This document shows, piece by piece, positions 15,716-24,328 of a stretch of DNA of 32,288 nucleotides. Each line of letters begins with the position of its first letter. The stretch's first letter is position 1. Below the pieces are notes generated by a model, which worked only from the letters and a program-made list of their open reading frames with translations, had not been told where the DNA came from and searched no databases. Source of the stretch: an uncultured Clostridia bacterium (GTDB lineage: Bacteria; Bacillota; Clostridia; Christensenellales; Borkfalkiaceae); the NCBI GenBank assembly GCA_944368215.1, contig CALVWX010000018.1, forward strand, positions 1 to 32,288. The letters are read 5' to 3'. Made by a program: the position numbers and the translations under genes.

Positions 15716-15748
15716 AAATAAAAAAAGCCGGCTTTGCAAGCCGGCTTT
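15716..15748 (-). terminator. Intrinsic terminator of nadK-argR-recN
   Basis: An 11-bp stem AAAGCCGGCTT/AAGCCGGCTTT with a TGC loop, followed on the minus strand by a T-rich run. Confidence 0.93.
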
Positions 15749-15751
15749 CGA

Positions 15752-17431
15752 TTATTTATTGAATTGAGCAATAAGCTGTTTTGCATGTTCCCGCGCCACG
15801 GTTGAAACGACGCTGCCTGTCAATCTTATAATTTCGTCTACTTTTTCCCCGTCGGTAAGCCGCTTTACGCGCGTTACAGTTTTGGAATTTTCTTCCGTTT
15901 TATAGATAAGAAACTGCGCATGGCTTGCCGCGCAAACCTGCGGAAGGTGCGATACCGCTATAATCTGGGTATCCCGGCTTATATCGAGGAACTTCTGCGC
16001 AACCGTCCTCGCGGTCATTCCGCTTATGCCAGCGTCGATTTCGTCGAAGATATACGTCGAAATACCGTTTATACCTTTTAGCTGAGTCTTTATCGCAAGC
16101 ATGAAGCGGCTCATTTCGCCACCCGATATAACTTTGCTGAGCGGTTTCAAAGGCTCGCCCTTGTTGGCCGAAAACATAAAGCAGATGCTGTCCGAACCGT
16201 TCGCCGAATTAAGATTTGCCGTAGCTTTATCCAGCGGTGTAAACTGAACAACAAATTTTGCATCGGGAATATTTAAACTTTTAAGCTGTTCTACAACATT
16301 TGAACTCAATTTATCTGCGCATTCTTTCCGCTCTTGCGACAATTTATTGCACAGCGCAAAAATTTTATCGTCAATCTGCGACAATCCGGCGTTGAGCTTT
16401 TCAAGCTGTTCCGCACTGTTCAAAAGATTGTCGTAGCGCGTTCTTGCACTTTCGAGGTAAGCAAGAATACTTTCCTCGTCAGCACCATATTTTTTCATCA
16501 GTCCGCGCAAAAGTTCTATGCGCTCTTCCACGTACTGCGCTTCGCGCTCGTCAAAGGTAAGTTCGTCCGCAAGGTCGCCAAGGCTCTGCGCTATATCGTC
16601 CGCTTCGGCATAGAGATTTTCAAGGCGGTTATATATTTTTTCGTACTCTTCGCTCAGTTCCGAAACACCTCCAACCTGCCTTTGGGCCATGGAAATAAGG
16701 TCGACGCATCCGCCGTCGGAGCTAAGTGCGTCGGAAGCCCCGCTCAGAGCGGTAAGAATTTTTTCTGTATTATTTATAAGGTTACGCCTTGCGATAAGCT
16801 CCTCGTATTCACCGGCGCGAATGTCCGCCGCCTCAATCTCTTTAATCTGATAATCAAGAAGATCGAGCTGTCTGGCGCGCTCCTGCTCGTCGCCGCCGAG
16901 CTCTGCAATGCTCTTTAAAATTTGCTTTTTCTGCGCAATTACGGCGCTGAGCTCTTCCTTTATTTTATCTGCTTTACCGCCGCAGAGACCGTCTATGACT
17001 TTAAGCTGATTAGCCTCGCTCATGAGAAAGAAATGTTCGCTTTGGCCGTGGACGTCGACGAGTCGCGACGTAACCGTTTTGAGCATGGCCGCGGTAACAG
17101 TGTTGCCGTTGAGTTTTATGCTGCCCCTGCCCTCAGCGTTATATTTTCTCGTAATTATTATCTGTCCGCCGCATTCGATGTCGAGTTCTTCAACGGCTTT
17201 TGCCGCAGGACTTTCGGGGTCAACTTCAAATTCCGCACGCACCGAGGCCTCGCTTTCTCCGTAGCGAATCATACTCTTATCGGCCTTGGAACCGAGCACA
17301 AAATTTATAGAATCGAGTATTACCGATTTGCCCGAGCCCGTTTCGCCGGAGAGCACGTTCAGGCGGCCGTCGAATTGAATATCCGCGCTGTCAATGAGCG
17401 CGATATTTGTTATATGCAATCTGCTTAACAT
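15752..17431 (-). CDS. recN: DNA repair ATPase RecN
   Basis: A 559-residue SMC-like ATPase of double-strand-break repair. Walker A is GETGSGKS (29-36); two coiled-coil arms fill about 150-390; the ABC signature VISGGEMSRFML and Walker B TYIFDEIDAGISG are in the C-terminal lobe. The ATG is 12 nt after the argR stop, with no clear Shine-Dalgarno, so translation is probably coupled. No LexA box lies upstream. argR-recN adjacency is conserved in Firmicutes. Confidence 0.97.
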   Translation of the reverse strand: MLSRLHITNIALIDSADIQFDGRLNVLSGETGSGKSVILDSINFVLGSKADKSMIRYGESEASVRAEFEVDPESPAAKAVEELDIECGGQIIITRKYNAEGRGSIKLNGNTVTAAMLKTVTSRLVDVHGQSEHFFLMSEANQLKVIDGLCGGKADKIKEELSAVIAQKKQILKSIAELGGDEQERARQLDLLDYQIKEIEAADIRAGEYEELIARRNLINNTEKILTALSGASDALSSDGGCVDLISMAQRQVGGVSELSEEYEKIYNRLENLYAEADDIAQSLGDLADELTFDEREAQYVEERIELLRGLMKKYGADEESILAYLESARTRYDNLLNSAEQLEKLNAGLSQIDDKIFALCNKLSQERKECADKLSSNVVEQLKSLNIPDAKFVVQFTPLDKATANLNSANGSDSICFMFSANKGEPLKPLSKVISGGEMSRFMLAIKTQLKGINGISTYIFDEIDAGISGMTARTVAQKFLDISRDTQIIAVSHLPQVCAASHAQFLIYKTEENSKTVTRVKRLTDGEKVDEIIRLTGSVVSTVAREHAKQLIAQFNK

Positions 17432-17443
17432 ATAAAAGAGAAA

Positions 17444-17896
17444 TTATCTTACGTATTCCTTGAGCCTGTCGACAATAAGCGCCGCGTTTTCGTTGCTGTC
17501 GACGACAATTAAAACGGTATCGTCGCCTGCAACCGAACCTATTATTTCGGAAAACTGAAGTGAATCTACGAACGCACCCGCAGTTGAACCGTTGCCCCTC
17601 ATAGTTTTAATGACTATTATGTTGTTGGCAAAATTGATGCTCTGAACGCACTCGCGGAAAAGATTGCGCATCTTGTTCGTAACGACGTCGCCCTCGCCTT
17701 CAATATATGCATACTTGTATTTCTTTGTCGTCCCGGCAACTTTGTAAAGCTTTAAATCTTTTATATCTCGCGAAATGGTCGCCTGAGTAACGTTGAAATT
17801 GAGTTTGTTGAGCTCGGCGCAGAGCTCTTCCTGTGTTTCGATGTCCTTTTTTGAAATAATGTCGAGAATTGTGGCCTGTCTGGCATTTCTGTGCAT
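17444..17896 (-). CDS. argR: Arginine repressor ArgR/AhrC
   Basis: A 150-residue ArgR. The winged-helix DNA-binding domain (1-70) carries the recognition segment VTQATISRDIKDL with S42-R43. The C-terminal hexamerisation and arginine-binding domain ends with SVAGDDTVLIV, where D125-D126 bind arginine. It controls arginine synthesis and breakdown genes; none is nearby. GGAG lies 9 nt before the ATG, and the gap to nadK is 2 nt. Confidence 0.95.
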   Translation of the reverse strand: MHRNARQATILDIISKKDIETQEELCAELNKLNFNVTQATISRDIKDLKLYKVAGTTKKYKYAYIEGEGDVVTNKMRNLFRECVQSINFANNIIVIKTMRGNGSTAGAFVDSLQFSEIIGSVAGDDTVLIVVDSNENAALIVDRLKEYVR

Positions 17897-17898
17897 AA

Positions 17899-18711
17899 TT
17901 ATTTACTCCAGATGTTGAGTTTGATAAGTAATTTATTAAAGAAATTATTATTGAACGAGGTTATGAAACCTACTTTGAAATTGGCTTTGGTGACCGAAAT
18001 ATTGTCAATTTCGCAAACGCAATCGACGGCGATTCCGTCCACCACCACGTTGATTGCTCCCCTGCTGTCGGTACGAGTAAGCGTCAGAGTTGACTTGTCG
18101 CTATAGACCACGGGACGGGAATGCAGCGAATGTGCGCATATCGGCGTCATGATAAACGCTTCAATATCGGGAGTCAGAATAGAGCCGCCCGCAGCGAGAG
18201 AATAGGCCGTTGAACCTGTAGGCGTACTGACGATAAGCCCGTCCGCCGTGTAATTGTCGACCACCGCGCCGTCTATCGCCGCGCGCAGATTAATTGTGTT
18301 GGAAAACTGGTTTCCAGACGTGCAACGCTGGATAACAAGATCATTTAAGGCATAATACTGCTTGTCGGCGTAAGCAATTTTAAGCATGCTCCTTTCCTCA
18401 AGCTTATAATTGCCAGTACAAATCATGTCTATTGCGGCGTCGAGTTTTTCCGGTTCAAACTCGGCGAGGAACCCCGTGTGTCCGTAATTTATTCCGATAA
18501 TCTTTACGTTGCGGCGCGCACATTCCGAAGCCATGTTCAGAATTGTCCCGTCACCGCCGAACACCATCAGAACGTCGAGCCCGTCCAGATCAGTCGGACC
18601 TCTGACGATTACATAGTCGCTTACTTTGTTGCGGAGCGCGGCGATTACGTTTTCAACATAATCCCTTTTGCCGCAATACGACTTTTTAAAATACAGACCC
18701 ACCTTAATCAT
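17899..18711 (-). CDS. nadK: NAD kinase
   Basis: A 270-residue NAD kinase, making NADP from NAD and ATP in the cytoplasm. The phosphate-binding GGDGT is at 52-56, followed by the ALND motif and STPTGSTAYSLAAGG. The start is the ATG at 18711 (MIKVGLYFKKS); an in-frame TTG 12 codons earlier lies in the -35 box and is rejected. There is no Shine-Dalgarno, and a strong promoter ends 7 nt before the ATG, predicting a leaderless mRNA for nadK-argR-recN. Confidence 0.95.
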   Translation of the reverse strand: MIKVGLYFKKSYCGKRDYVENVIAALRNKVSDYVIVRGPTDLDGLDVLMVFGGDGTILNMASECARRNVKIIGINYGHTGFLAEFEPEKLDAAIDMICTGNYKLEERSMLKIAYADKQYYALNDLVIQRCTSGNQFSNTINLRAAIDGAVVDNYTADGLIVSTPTGSTAYSLAAGGSILTPDIEAFIMTPICAHSLHSRPVVYSDKSTLTLTRTDSRGAINVVVDGIAVDCVCEIDNISVTKANFKVGFITSFNNNFFNKLLIKLNIWSK

Positions 18712-18718
18712 ATGAATA

Positions 18719-18747
18719 ATTATACCACCAAATATACAAATATGCAA
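18719..18747 (-). promoter_or_regulatory. nadK-argR-recN promoter, predicted leaderless
   Basis: Minus strand: TTGCAT (18742-18747), 17 nt, TATAAT (18719-18724), preceded by TGG as an extended -10. The ATG follows after 7 nt, where the transcript itself should start. Confidence 0.75.
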
Positions 18748-18784
18748 GAAAAGTACGCTAAATATTTATAATTTAACGTACTTT
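18746..18784 (-). terminator. Terminator of tlyA
   Basis: Inverted repeat AAAGTACG-TAAAT with one mismatch and a 7-nt loop (18750-18763 with 18771-18784). The 5' arm is formed by the last codons of tlyA; a short T-run follows and merges with the nadK -35 box. Confidence 0.75.
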
Positions 18785-19521
18785 ATTATATCAAAAAATG
18801 AAGTTGATTTACCATTTTTAACAAGGTATATTACATATTCCTTATTTTTCCCGTCTTTTATCGGAGCATTAGTCAGCGCGACGGGAGAAAGGTAATACTG
18901 CATGGCAAAATCGTATATTTTTTTTATAACCCTTTTATGAACGGCAGGGTCCTTTACGATGCCGCGTTTACCCACCCTTCCGCCGTCGCACTCGAACTGA
19001 GGCTTTATAAGGGCGAGCACGCATTTTTCGTCGCCGAGTATTTCGCTGACCTTATCGAGAATATACGTGAGCGATATAAAGCTGACGTCTATCACAGCAC
19101 CGTCGAGCTCTTCTTCAAACATTTCCGATGTCAGGTTGCGCGCATTGAAGTTATCGTAAATTACAATGTTCTTACTGCGCAGACTGCTGTCGAGCTGATT
19201 TTCGCCGACATCAATACAATAAACTTTTCGGACGCCGTTTTTAAACAGGCAGTCGGTAAAGCCGCCGTTGCTGGCGCCTATATCGACAAACACTCCGCCC
19301 GACACATCGAGGTTGAAATCATTTAGCGCTTTGGCCAGCTTATAGCCGCCGTTCGAAACAAAGCTTTGACCGAGCTCTGCAAAAGTTATGTCGTCCTCTT
19401 CGCGCACTTCATACGACGGAGCTACGACTTTGCCGTTTACGAGAACATGTCCCCCGGCCACAGCCTCTGCCGCCTTCGTGCGCGAACCGTATTTACGGGC
19501 AAGATATTTATCTATGCGCAT
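18766..19521 (-). CDS. tlyA: TlyA-family rRNA 2'-O-methyltransferase
   Basis: A 251-residue protein with an N-terminal S4 domain (1-60) and an FtsJ-type methyltransferase domain. The SAM loop is DIGASNGGF (80-88); catalytic-type residues are a Lys in GGYKLAK (61 or 64), D145 (DVSFISL) and K173 (LIKPQFE). TlyA homologues methylate 16S and 23S rRNA in mycobacteria; in Firmicutes the gene (yqxC) sits between dxs and argR as here. It overlaps dxs by 14 nt. Confidence 0.93.
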   Translation of the reverse strand: MRIDKYLARKYGSRTKAAEAVAGGHVLVNGKVVAPSYEVREEDDITFAELGQSFVSNGGYKLAKALNDFNLDVSGGVFVDIGASNGGFTDCLFKNGVRKVYCIDVGENQLDSSLRSKNIVIYDNFNARNLTSEMFEEELDGAVIDVSFISLTYILDKVSEILGDEKCVLALIKPQFECDGGRVGKRGIVKDPAVHKRVIKKIYDFAMQYYLSPVALTNAPIKDGKNKEYVIYLVKNGKSTSFFDIIKYVKL

Positions 19522-21226
19522 TGCTGATTATATAATCGCTGACATTTTTAACCGAAATGCCGTATTTTGCGATGAGTTCCTTTACGCTGCCGTGCGGAAT
19601 AAATTCGTCGGGATACGCAAAATTTTTTATAATTTTACCGCCCTCGCTGAAATAGCTGTCCACGAGGGAGCCCAATCCGCCGATGAGTGCGTTATCCTCC
19701 ATGGTAATTATGTGCTTTTGTGTGAGGGACGACAGCATCTGAGTATCGAGCGGTTTTACAAAGCGTGCGTTAATAACGCTGCATCCGATATCTTCCTCCG
19801 CCGCAATCTGCGCCGCGGAAAGGGCGAGACTTATCATTCTTTCGCCGCAGGCGATAATCGCAACGTCGCCGCCGTCGCACAGCTTTTCCCATTTGCCGAA
19901 ATCAAAAGAGGTATTTTCAAATATTCTGAAGCCGTCCTTTGGATATCTTATGGCGAGCGGACCGTTGAAATTTACCGATTCGATAAGCATCTGTCTGAAT
20001 TCTTCAACGTCCTTCGGCACCGCGATGGTGATATTCGGTATAAGACTTAAGAATGAAAGGTCAAATTCGCCCTGATGGGTTTCGCCGTCCGTACCCGATA
20101 TGCCCGCCCTGTCTATGCACAGAGTCACGGGCAGATTCTGGCTGCAAATGTCTACGACGACTTGGTCGAAAGCGCGCTGCAGGAATGTGGAATATACGGC
20201 GTAATAGGGTTTTAATCCCTCTGTGGCAAGCCCGGCACACACGACGGCGGCGTGCGACTCGCAGATGCCGACGTCTATGGAACGTTCGGGATATTTTTCA
20301 AAAAAATGAGAAAGTCCGAGGCTGGGAGTCATCGCCGCCGTAACTGCGACAATGCGCTTGTCCGTCAACGCCATTTGAGTAAGCGTCTGACCCAAAACAG
20401 CGGAATATTCGGTAGATTTTACGTGGCCCGCCGATATGCCGTGCGTTTCTTGCGGATTCTCCTCACAATACAAATATCCCTTGCCCTTCTTTGTGACAAC
20501 GTGCAATATTATCGACTTCGTTTGAAGTTTTTGCTTGATTTCGGTGAGTTTTTCTATCATGCACAGCAAATCGTTGCCGTCATACACACCTTCATAGCTG
20601 AGGCCGAAGCGCTCGAAGATGGTTTCGTGTCTCTTCTTCTTTGCGCGCTGTTCGCTCTCCGCGCTGAGTTTTTCAAGATACTCATGCATCGAACCGACGG
20701 TCGGGGAAATTGACATGTGGTTGTCGTTTATGATTATCAGAATGTTGGAATTGATTTCGCTTACGCTGTTGAACGCCTCATAAACGAGGCCGTTGTTGAA
20801 AGACCCGTCACCTATGACTGCAATAACTTTAAAATCTTCGCCCTTTATGTCCCTTGCCTTGGCTATGCCGAGCGCGGCCGAAACGGAAGTTCCCGCATGG
20901 CCGGTATTATAGCAGTCGTACTCGCTCTCTTCTCTCTTGGGGAAGCCAGAAATTCCGCCGAATTTGCGGAGGGTATCGAAGCGATCGGCCCTGCCCGAAA
21001 GAAGTTTATGGGTATAACATTGATGGCCGACATCGTAAATTATTTTATCTTTGGGAAAATCAAAGACATAATGAAGCGCGACGGTAAGTTCTACCATACC
21101 GAGGTTGGAGGAAAGGTGTCCCCCGTTCTTCATTACAGTATCTATAATTTTATTTCTGAGCTCGTCGCAGAGCGCATTAAGCTGCTCTGCAGACATGCTT
21201 TTCAAATCAGGTATACCGTCAAGCAT
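19508..21226 (-). CDS. dxs: 1-deoxy-D-xylulose-5-phosphate synthase, short form
   Basis: A 572-residue thiamine diphosphate enzyme, first step of the MEP isoprenoid pathway (pyruvate + glyceraldehyde-3-phosphate). Seen: YDVGHQCYTHKLLSGR (64-79), the ThDP motif GDG at 139-141, INDNHMSIS, the catalytic Glu in DVGICESHA, DRAGISGTDGETHQG and YSTFLQRAFDQ. It is about 50 residues shorter than the usual 620; the loss lies between the ThDP and pyrimidine domains, after YLEKL. Several usually conserved positions differ (GDGSFNNG, NDNH, CESH), but catalytic residues remain. The ATG is 6 nt after the ispA stop, without a clear Shine-Dalgarno. Confidence 0.9.
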   Translation of the reverse strand: MLDGIPDLKSMSAEQLNALCDELRNKIIDTVMKNGGHLSSNLGMVELTVALHYVFDFPKDKIIYDVGHQCYTHKLLSGRADRFDTLRKFGGISGFPKREESEYDCYNTGHAGTSVSAALGIAKARDIKGEDFKVIAVIGDGSFNNGLVYEAFNSVSEINSNILIIINDNHMSISPTVGSMHEYLEKLSAESEQRAKKKRHETIFERFGLSYEGVYDGNDLLCMIEKLTEIKQKLQTKSIILHVVTKKGKGYLYCEENPQETHGISAGHVKSTEYSAVLGQTLTQMALTDKRIVAVTAAMTPSLGLSHFFEKYPERSIDVGICESHAAVVCAGLATEGLKPYYAVYSTFLQRAFDQVVVDICSQNLPVTLCIDRAGISGTDGETHQGEFDLSFLSLIPNITIAVPKDVEEFRQMLIESVNFNGPLAIRYPKDGFRIFENTSFDFGKWEKLCDGGDVAIIACGERMISLALSAAQIAAEEDIGCSVINARFVKPLDTQMLSSLTQKHIITMEDNALIGGLGSLVDSYFSEGGKIIKNFAYPDEFIPHGSVKELIAKYGISVKNVSDYIISNAHR

Positions 21227-21232
21227 AGTTTA

Positions 21233-22111
21233 TCAGCCAAGTCTCGTCTTAACAAAATTGACGAAATCATACAAAAATGACGCGTCGCCGTCAATTCCGT
21301 CAATTATCTTTATGCAGTCGTCGCCCATAATGTCGACGCGCAGTTTACAATTTTCAAGCCCGTATACTTTAACGCCCGTAAGCTTGTCCTCTTCTTCGTC
21401 CTTGCCCAGACTCTTGCCGAGCTTTTCAAAGTTGCCCTCGACATCGAGTATGTCGTCTGTAAGCTGAAAGAGATAGCCGAGCTTTTTACCCAAAGCTTTG
21501 AGTTCGGGATAGAATTTCCCGCCGTTGAGTATCGAGGGCACTACGGTTGCCGCAGTAATGAGCTTTGCCGTCTTGTTCTCATAGATAAATTCGAGCACAT
21601 CCTCGTCGACGTCCTTGTCATGTTCATGGAGAAGGTCGGCCGACTGTCCGGCTATCATGCCGCGGATTCCGGCGCAATCGCAGATAAATTTTGCGGCGGA
21701 AATGTACTCGTTTCCCTTGAAGCATTCGTCAAACAATATGGAATACGCCGTATTGAGCAATCCGTCGCCCGCCAGAATAGCGTTACCCGCGCCGAAAACT
21801 TTGTGGTTGGAAGGTCTTCCGCGCCTGAAGTCGTCGTTATCCATATCCGGCAGGTCGTCGTGAATGAGCGAATAAGTGTGGATAAGCTCGAGAGCGAGCG
21901 CAAAAATTTTAACCTTTTCCGCCCCCGTTCCGATTATATCGGCTATCGACAGCATAAGCACGGGCCTGATTCTCTTTCCGCCCAGCTTAAGGCTGTACAC
22001 TAAGCTTTGTTTTAAAATATCCGGTCTGCAGTTGAGTTCATCGCAGAATTTATCGAGGTACTCATTGAAATCAGACAAATATTTCTGGTAAATCTTATCG
22101 AATTCAGCCAA
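21233..22111 (-). CDS. ispA: Polyprenyl (farnesyl) diphosphate synthase
   Basis: A 292-residue short-chain trans-prenyltransferase joining IPP units to allylic diphosphates. First aspartate-rich motif D85-D-L-P-D89, LGGKRIRP at 43-50, second motif QLTDDILD. The length and short residues before the first motif suit farnesyl or geranyl diphosphate synthase. Start TTG at 22111 with AAGGAG 9 nt upstream; the gap to folD is 2 nt. xseA and xseB, usually just before ispA, are absent. Confidence 0.94.
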   Translation of the reverse strand: MAEFDKIYQKYLSDFNEYLDKFCDELNCRPDILKQSLVYSLKLGGKRIRPVLMLSIADIIGTGAEKVKIFALALELIHTYSLIHDDLPDMDNDDFRRGRPSNHKVFGAGNAILAGDGLLNTAYSILFDECFKGNEYISAAKFICDCAGIRGMIAGQSADLLHEHDKDVDEDVLEFIYENKTAKLITAATVVPSILNGGKFYPELKALGKKLGYLFQLTDDILDVEGNFEKLGKSLGKDEEEDKLTGVKVYGLENCKLRVDIMGDDCIKIIDGIDGDASFLYDFVNFVKTRLG

Positions 22112-22113
22112 AG

Positions 22114-22962
22114 TCAGACGCTCCTTTTTGCCGCCTCAAGAGTGTTGTAGAGTAACATGGTTATAGTCATGGGGCCTACGCCGCCGGGAACGGGCGTTAT
22201 ATACGAACACTTTTCCCTGACATTTTCGTAGTCGACGTCGCCGCAGAGCTTGCCGTTTTCGTCGCGGTTCATGCCGACGTCGATTACAACGGCCCCTTCT
22301 TTTACCATATCGGCGGTTATAAATTTTGCCCTGCCAATTGCCGCAACGAGTATATCGGCCTTAGAGCATATTTCTTTGAGGTTTTGAGTCTTGCTGTGGC
22401 AGACGGTAACCGTTGCGTCGGCATTGAGCAGAAGCATGGCCATGGGCTTGCCGACAATATTCGAGCGGCCCACTACCACAGCATTTTTGCCCTTGATTTC
22501 TATGCCTTCGCGTTCAAGCATTTTCATAACGCCGTTTGGCGTGCACGCGACGAGGCAGGGACGGTTCAGGCAGAGGCTGCCTATATTGCTTTCGCAAAAG
22601 CCGTCGACATCTTTGCTCACAGGAATGAGCGAGAGTATACGCTGTGCGTCCAGTCCCTCAGGCAAGGGCAACTGGACGAGTATGCCGTGCACGGCGTCGT
22701 TGACTGCAAGTTCGCTTACGAGCTCCTCCACCTGCGCCTGCGAAGCGTCGGCGGGGAGATAGTATGCAAAGGATTTTATCCCTACTTCCTCGCAACCCTT
22801 TATTTTATTGCGCACATAAACCTGTGACGCACCGTCGTCTCCGACGAGAACGACGGCGAGACCGATTTCCTTGCCGTATTGCTGCTTGAATTGCTGAACG
22901 CCCTGCGCGATTTCCTGTCTTATTCCGCGTGAATGTGCCTTTCCGTCGATAATTTTATGCAT
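22114..22962 (-). CDS. folD: Methylenetetrahydrofolate dehydrogenase/cyclohydrolase FolD
   Basis: A 282-residue bifunctional enzyme interconverting 5,10-methylene-, methenyl- and 10-formyl-tetrahydrofolate with NADP. Y49-x3-K53 form the active site, Q97 and D120 (SKDVDGF) bind folate, the dinucleotide motif is VVGRSNIVGKP (163-173) and the C-terminal signature is PGGVGPMT. It overlaps nusB by 8 nt with GGAGGG just before the ATG. Confidence 0.97.
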   Translation of the reverse strand: MHKIIDGKAHSRGIRQEIAQGVQQFKQQYGKEIGLAVVLVGDDGASQVYVRNKIKGCEEVGIKSFAYYLPADASQAQVEELVSELAVNDAVHGILVQLPLPEGLDAQRILSLIPVSKDVDGFCESNIGSLCLNRPCLVACTPNGVMKMLEREGIEIKGKNAVVVGRSNIVGKPMAMLLLNADATVTVCHSKTQNLKEICSKADILVAAIGRAKFITADMVKEGAVVIDVGMNRDENGKLCGDVDYENVREKCSYITPVPGGVGPMTITMLLYNTLEAAKRSV

Positions 22963-23356
22963 TTTTCCCTCCGCTTATCGCCGAAAGCACGCCCGTTATG
23001 AATGAAGCGCTCTTTTCTGACGAATACTTCGAGGCAATGTTCGCAGCCTCGTTTAAAGACACTTTATCGGGGATGTCATCCATATAGAGAATTTCCGCGA
23101 GAGCAATCAGCATAATGCTCCTGTCGGCGGGGAAAATACGCTTTTCCGGGAAGGAAATAGAATGCTCGTCCAAAAGCGCGGTGAACTCGTTTGAATGTTC
23201 GGCAATGATGCCGAGCGCTTTGTTGCAGTATTCCCTGTCGTTTTCATCGAGCTTGTTTATCCTGTACAAGCTGTTTTTGAGCGTTTCGTCCACACCGTTG
23301 CCGAATTGCGACGAAAAAATAATTTTAAAAAGCGTTTCTCTTGCTATCGTCCTCAT
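22955..23356 (-). CDS. nusB: Transcription antitermination factor NusB
   Basis: A 133-residue all-helical NusB, the RNA-binding partner of S10 (NusE) in rRNA antitermination. The N-terminal R-x-x-A-R-E-T-L-F-K-I-I-F and the D-R-S-I-M-L-I-A-L-A-E helix fit the family. AGG is 7 nt before the ATG. There is no room for a promoter between it and the asp23 terminator, so the nusB-folD-ispA-dxs-tlyA chain probably depends on readthrough from the asp23 promoter or on one inside asp23. Confidence 0.92.
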   Translation of the reverse strand: MRTIARETLFKIIFSSQFGNGVDETLKNSLYRINKLDENDREYCNKALGIIAEHSNEFTALLDEHSISFPEKRIFPADRSIMLIALAEILYMDDIPDKVSLNEAANIASKYSSEKSASFITGVLSAISGGKNA

Positions 23357-23373
23357 AAAGTAACCTGTAAATA

Positions 23374-23413
23374 AAAAACATAAAATATTCCCTTAAAAAA
23401 ATTTAAGGGAATA
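23374..23413 (-). terminator. Terminator of asp23, partial barrier before nusB
   Basis: A 12-bp stem TATTCCCTTAAA/TTTAAGGGAATA with a four-base loop, followed on the minus strand by TTTTATGTTTTTT. Confidence 0.85.
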
Positions 23414-23426
23414 CGTTGAAATTATT

Positions 23427-23756
23427 TTAAATAATTGCGTTTTCAGGAAAATTAACGTCCTGAATGTGAACGTCCACCTTATCAACCTTGTATTTAGTCA
23501 TGGATTCAACGTTGTGCTTAATTGACTGCTGGATGCGGAAAGCCAGCGAAGGCACATTATACCCGTAATCCACTTTTACGCTGATATCGGCGACGATGCC
23601 TTGTTTTTCGAACAAAAGCTTTATGCCCTTATTCTTGGAGTTGAGCAGACTTACGCCCTCAACTTCCGAGACAGCCAGCGAAACTATGCCGCTCACAATG
23701 CCTGCATTGTATGAAATTTTACCCTTCTGGGTGTTGTCAGGTCTGATATGTGCCAT
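23427..23756 (-). CDS. Asp23/Gls24 family envelope stress protein (YqhY-like)
   Basis: A 109-residue Asp23/Gls24 (DUF322) protein with the family pattern G-x-I-x-Y-x-x-x-I-V-x-x-I-V-x-x-A-V-x-x-V-E-G-V and a V-D-V-H-I-x-D-V-x-F end. In B. subtilis yqhY lies before nusB and is linked to acetyl-CoA carboxylase control; accB/accC, which normally precede it, are missing here. AGGAG lies 7 nt before the ATG. Confidence 0.92.
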   Translation of the reverse strand: MAHIRPDNTQKGKISYNAGIVSGIVSLAVSEVEGVSLLNSKNKGIKLLFEKQGIVADISVKVDYGYNVPSLAFRIQQSIKHNVESMTKYKVDKVDVHIQDVNFPENAII

Positions 23757-23791
23757 AAAGTTCTCCTAAAAGCAATTCTGCTTTCTTTATA

Positions 23792-23820
23792 ATTATAGCA
23801 CAACGCTTACCATTTTGCAA
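23792..23820 (-). promoter_or_regulatory. Sigma-A promoter of asp23-nusB...
   Basis: Minus strand: TTGCAA (23815-23820), 17 nt, TATAAT (23792-23797), extended by TG one base before. The leader is about 30 nt with a good ribosome binding site. Confidence 0.82.
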
Positions 23821-23829
23821 CACCTAAAT

Positions 23830-24315
23830 TCAAATTTGTGAATAAACGGGCATTATTATTATGTTTGTAGGCGCAACACCGGCTTCATTTCTCAAAAGAT
23901 TGTATATTGAAAGGGCGGTGTCGGTCGAAAGTTCGTCTGAGTTGATAAAAACGTTTACGTTTTCCGAATCCATGCCTATGGATACTACGGCATCGGAAAA
24001 GCCCAAAGACTTTATCATGGTCTCGAGCACAAGTTCGTCTTCCATGATTTCGATTATCTGCAACTTCAGGTCGACGGCCTGCTCATACCTTTCGCTTCCC
24101 TCGTCGTACAGCTCGATAACGCTGTCGAGCTGCAAAAGCTCTTCGCTGCGCGTGGTGGTACGCTCGGAGCGATAGGTCGTAAAGTAGTTTGCAGTGGTCA
24201 CGGCGTCAGCATCCGCGGACGCATTGTTGGTAACGAGCAATACATTGAGAATGGCCGTTACTGCGAGTAAAAATACCAGCGATGACATAATGATAATTTT
24301 TTTCTTCTTGGTCAT
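23830..24315 (-). CDS. spoIIIAH: Stage III sporulation protein AH
   Basis: A 161-residue bitopic protein: positive N-terminus, one membrane helix (about 8-30), then an extracellular domain related to YscJ/FliF ring proteins. It forms the mother-cell ring that docks with forespore SpoIIQ across the intermembrane space. The YFTTYRSERTTTRSEELLQLDSVI region is typical. GGAGAGG precedes the ATG. Last gene of the operon. Confidence 0.94.
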   Translation of the reverse strand: MTKKKKIIIMSSLVFLLAVTAILNVLLVTNNASADADAVTTANYFTTYRSERTTTRSEELLQLDSVIELYDEGSERYEQAVDLKLQIIEIMEDELVLETMIKSLGFSDAVVSIGMDSENVNVFINSDELSTDTALSIYNLLRNEAGVAPTNIIIMPVYSQI

Positions 24316-24328
24316 AAACCTCTCCTTA

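Noticed and set aside
16195-16215. CGAACCGTTCG inside recN as a LexA box
   Set aside because: The half-sites are separated by one base, not four, and it is inside coding sequence.
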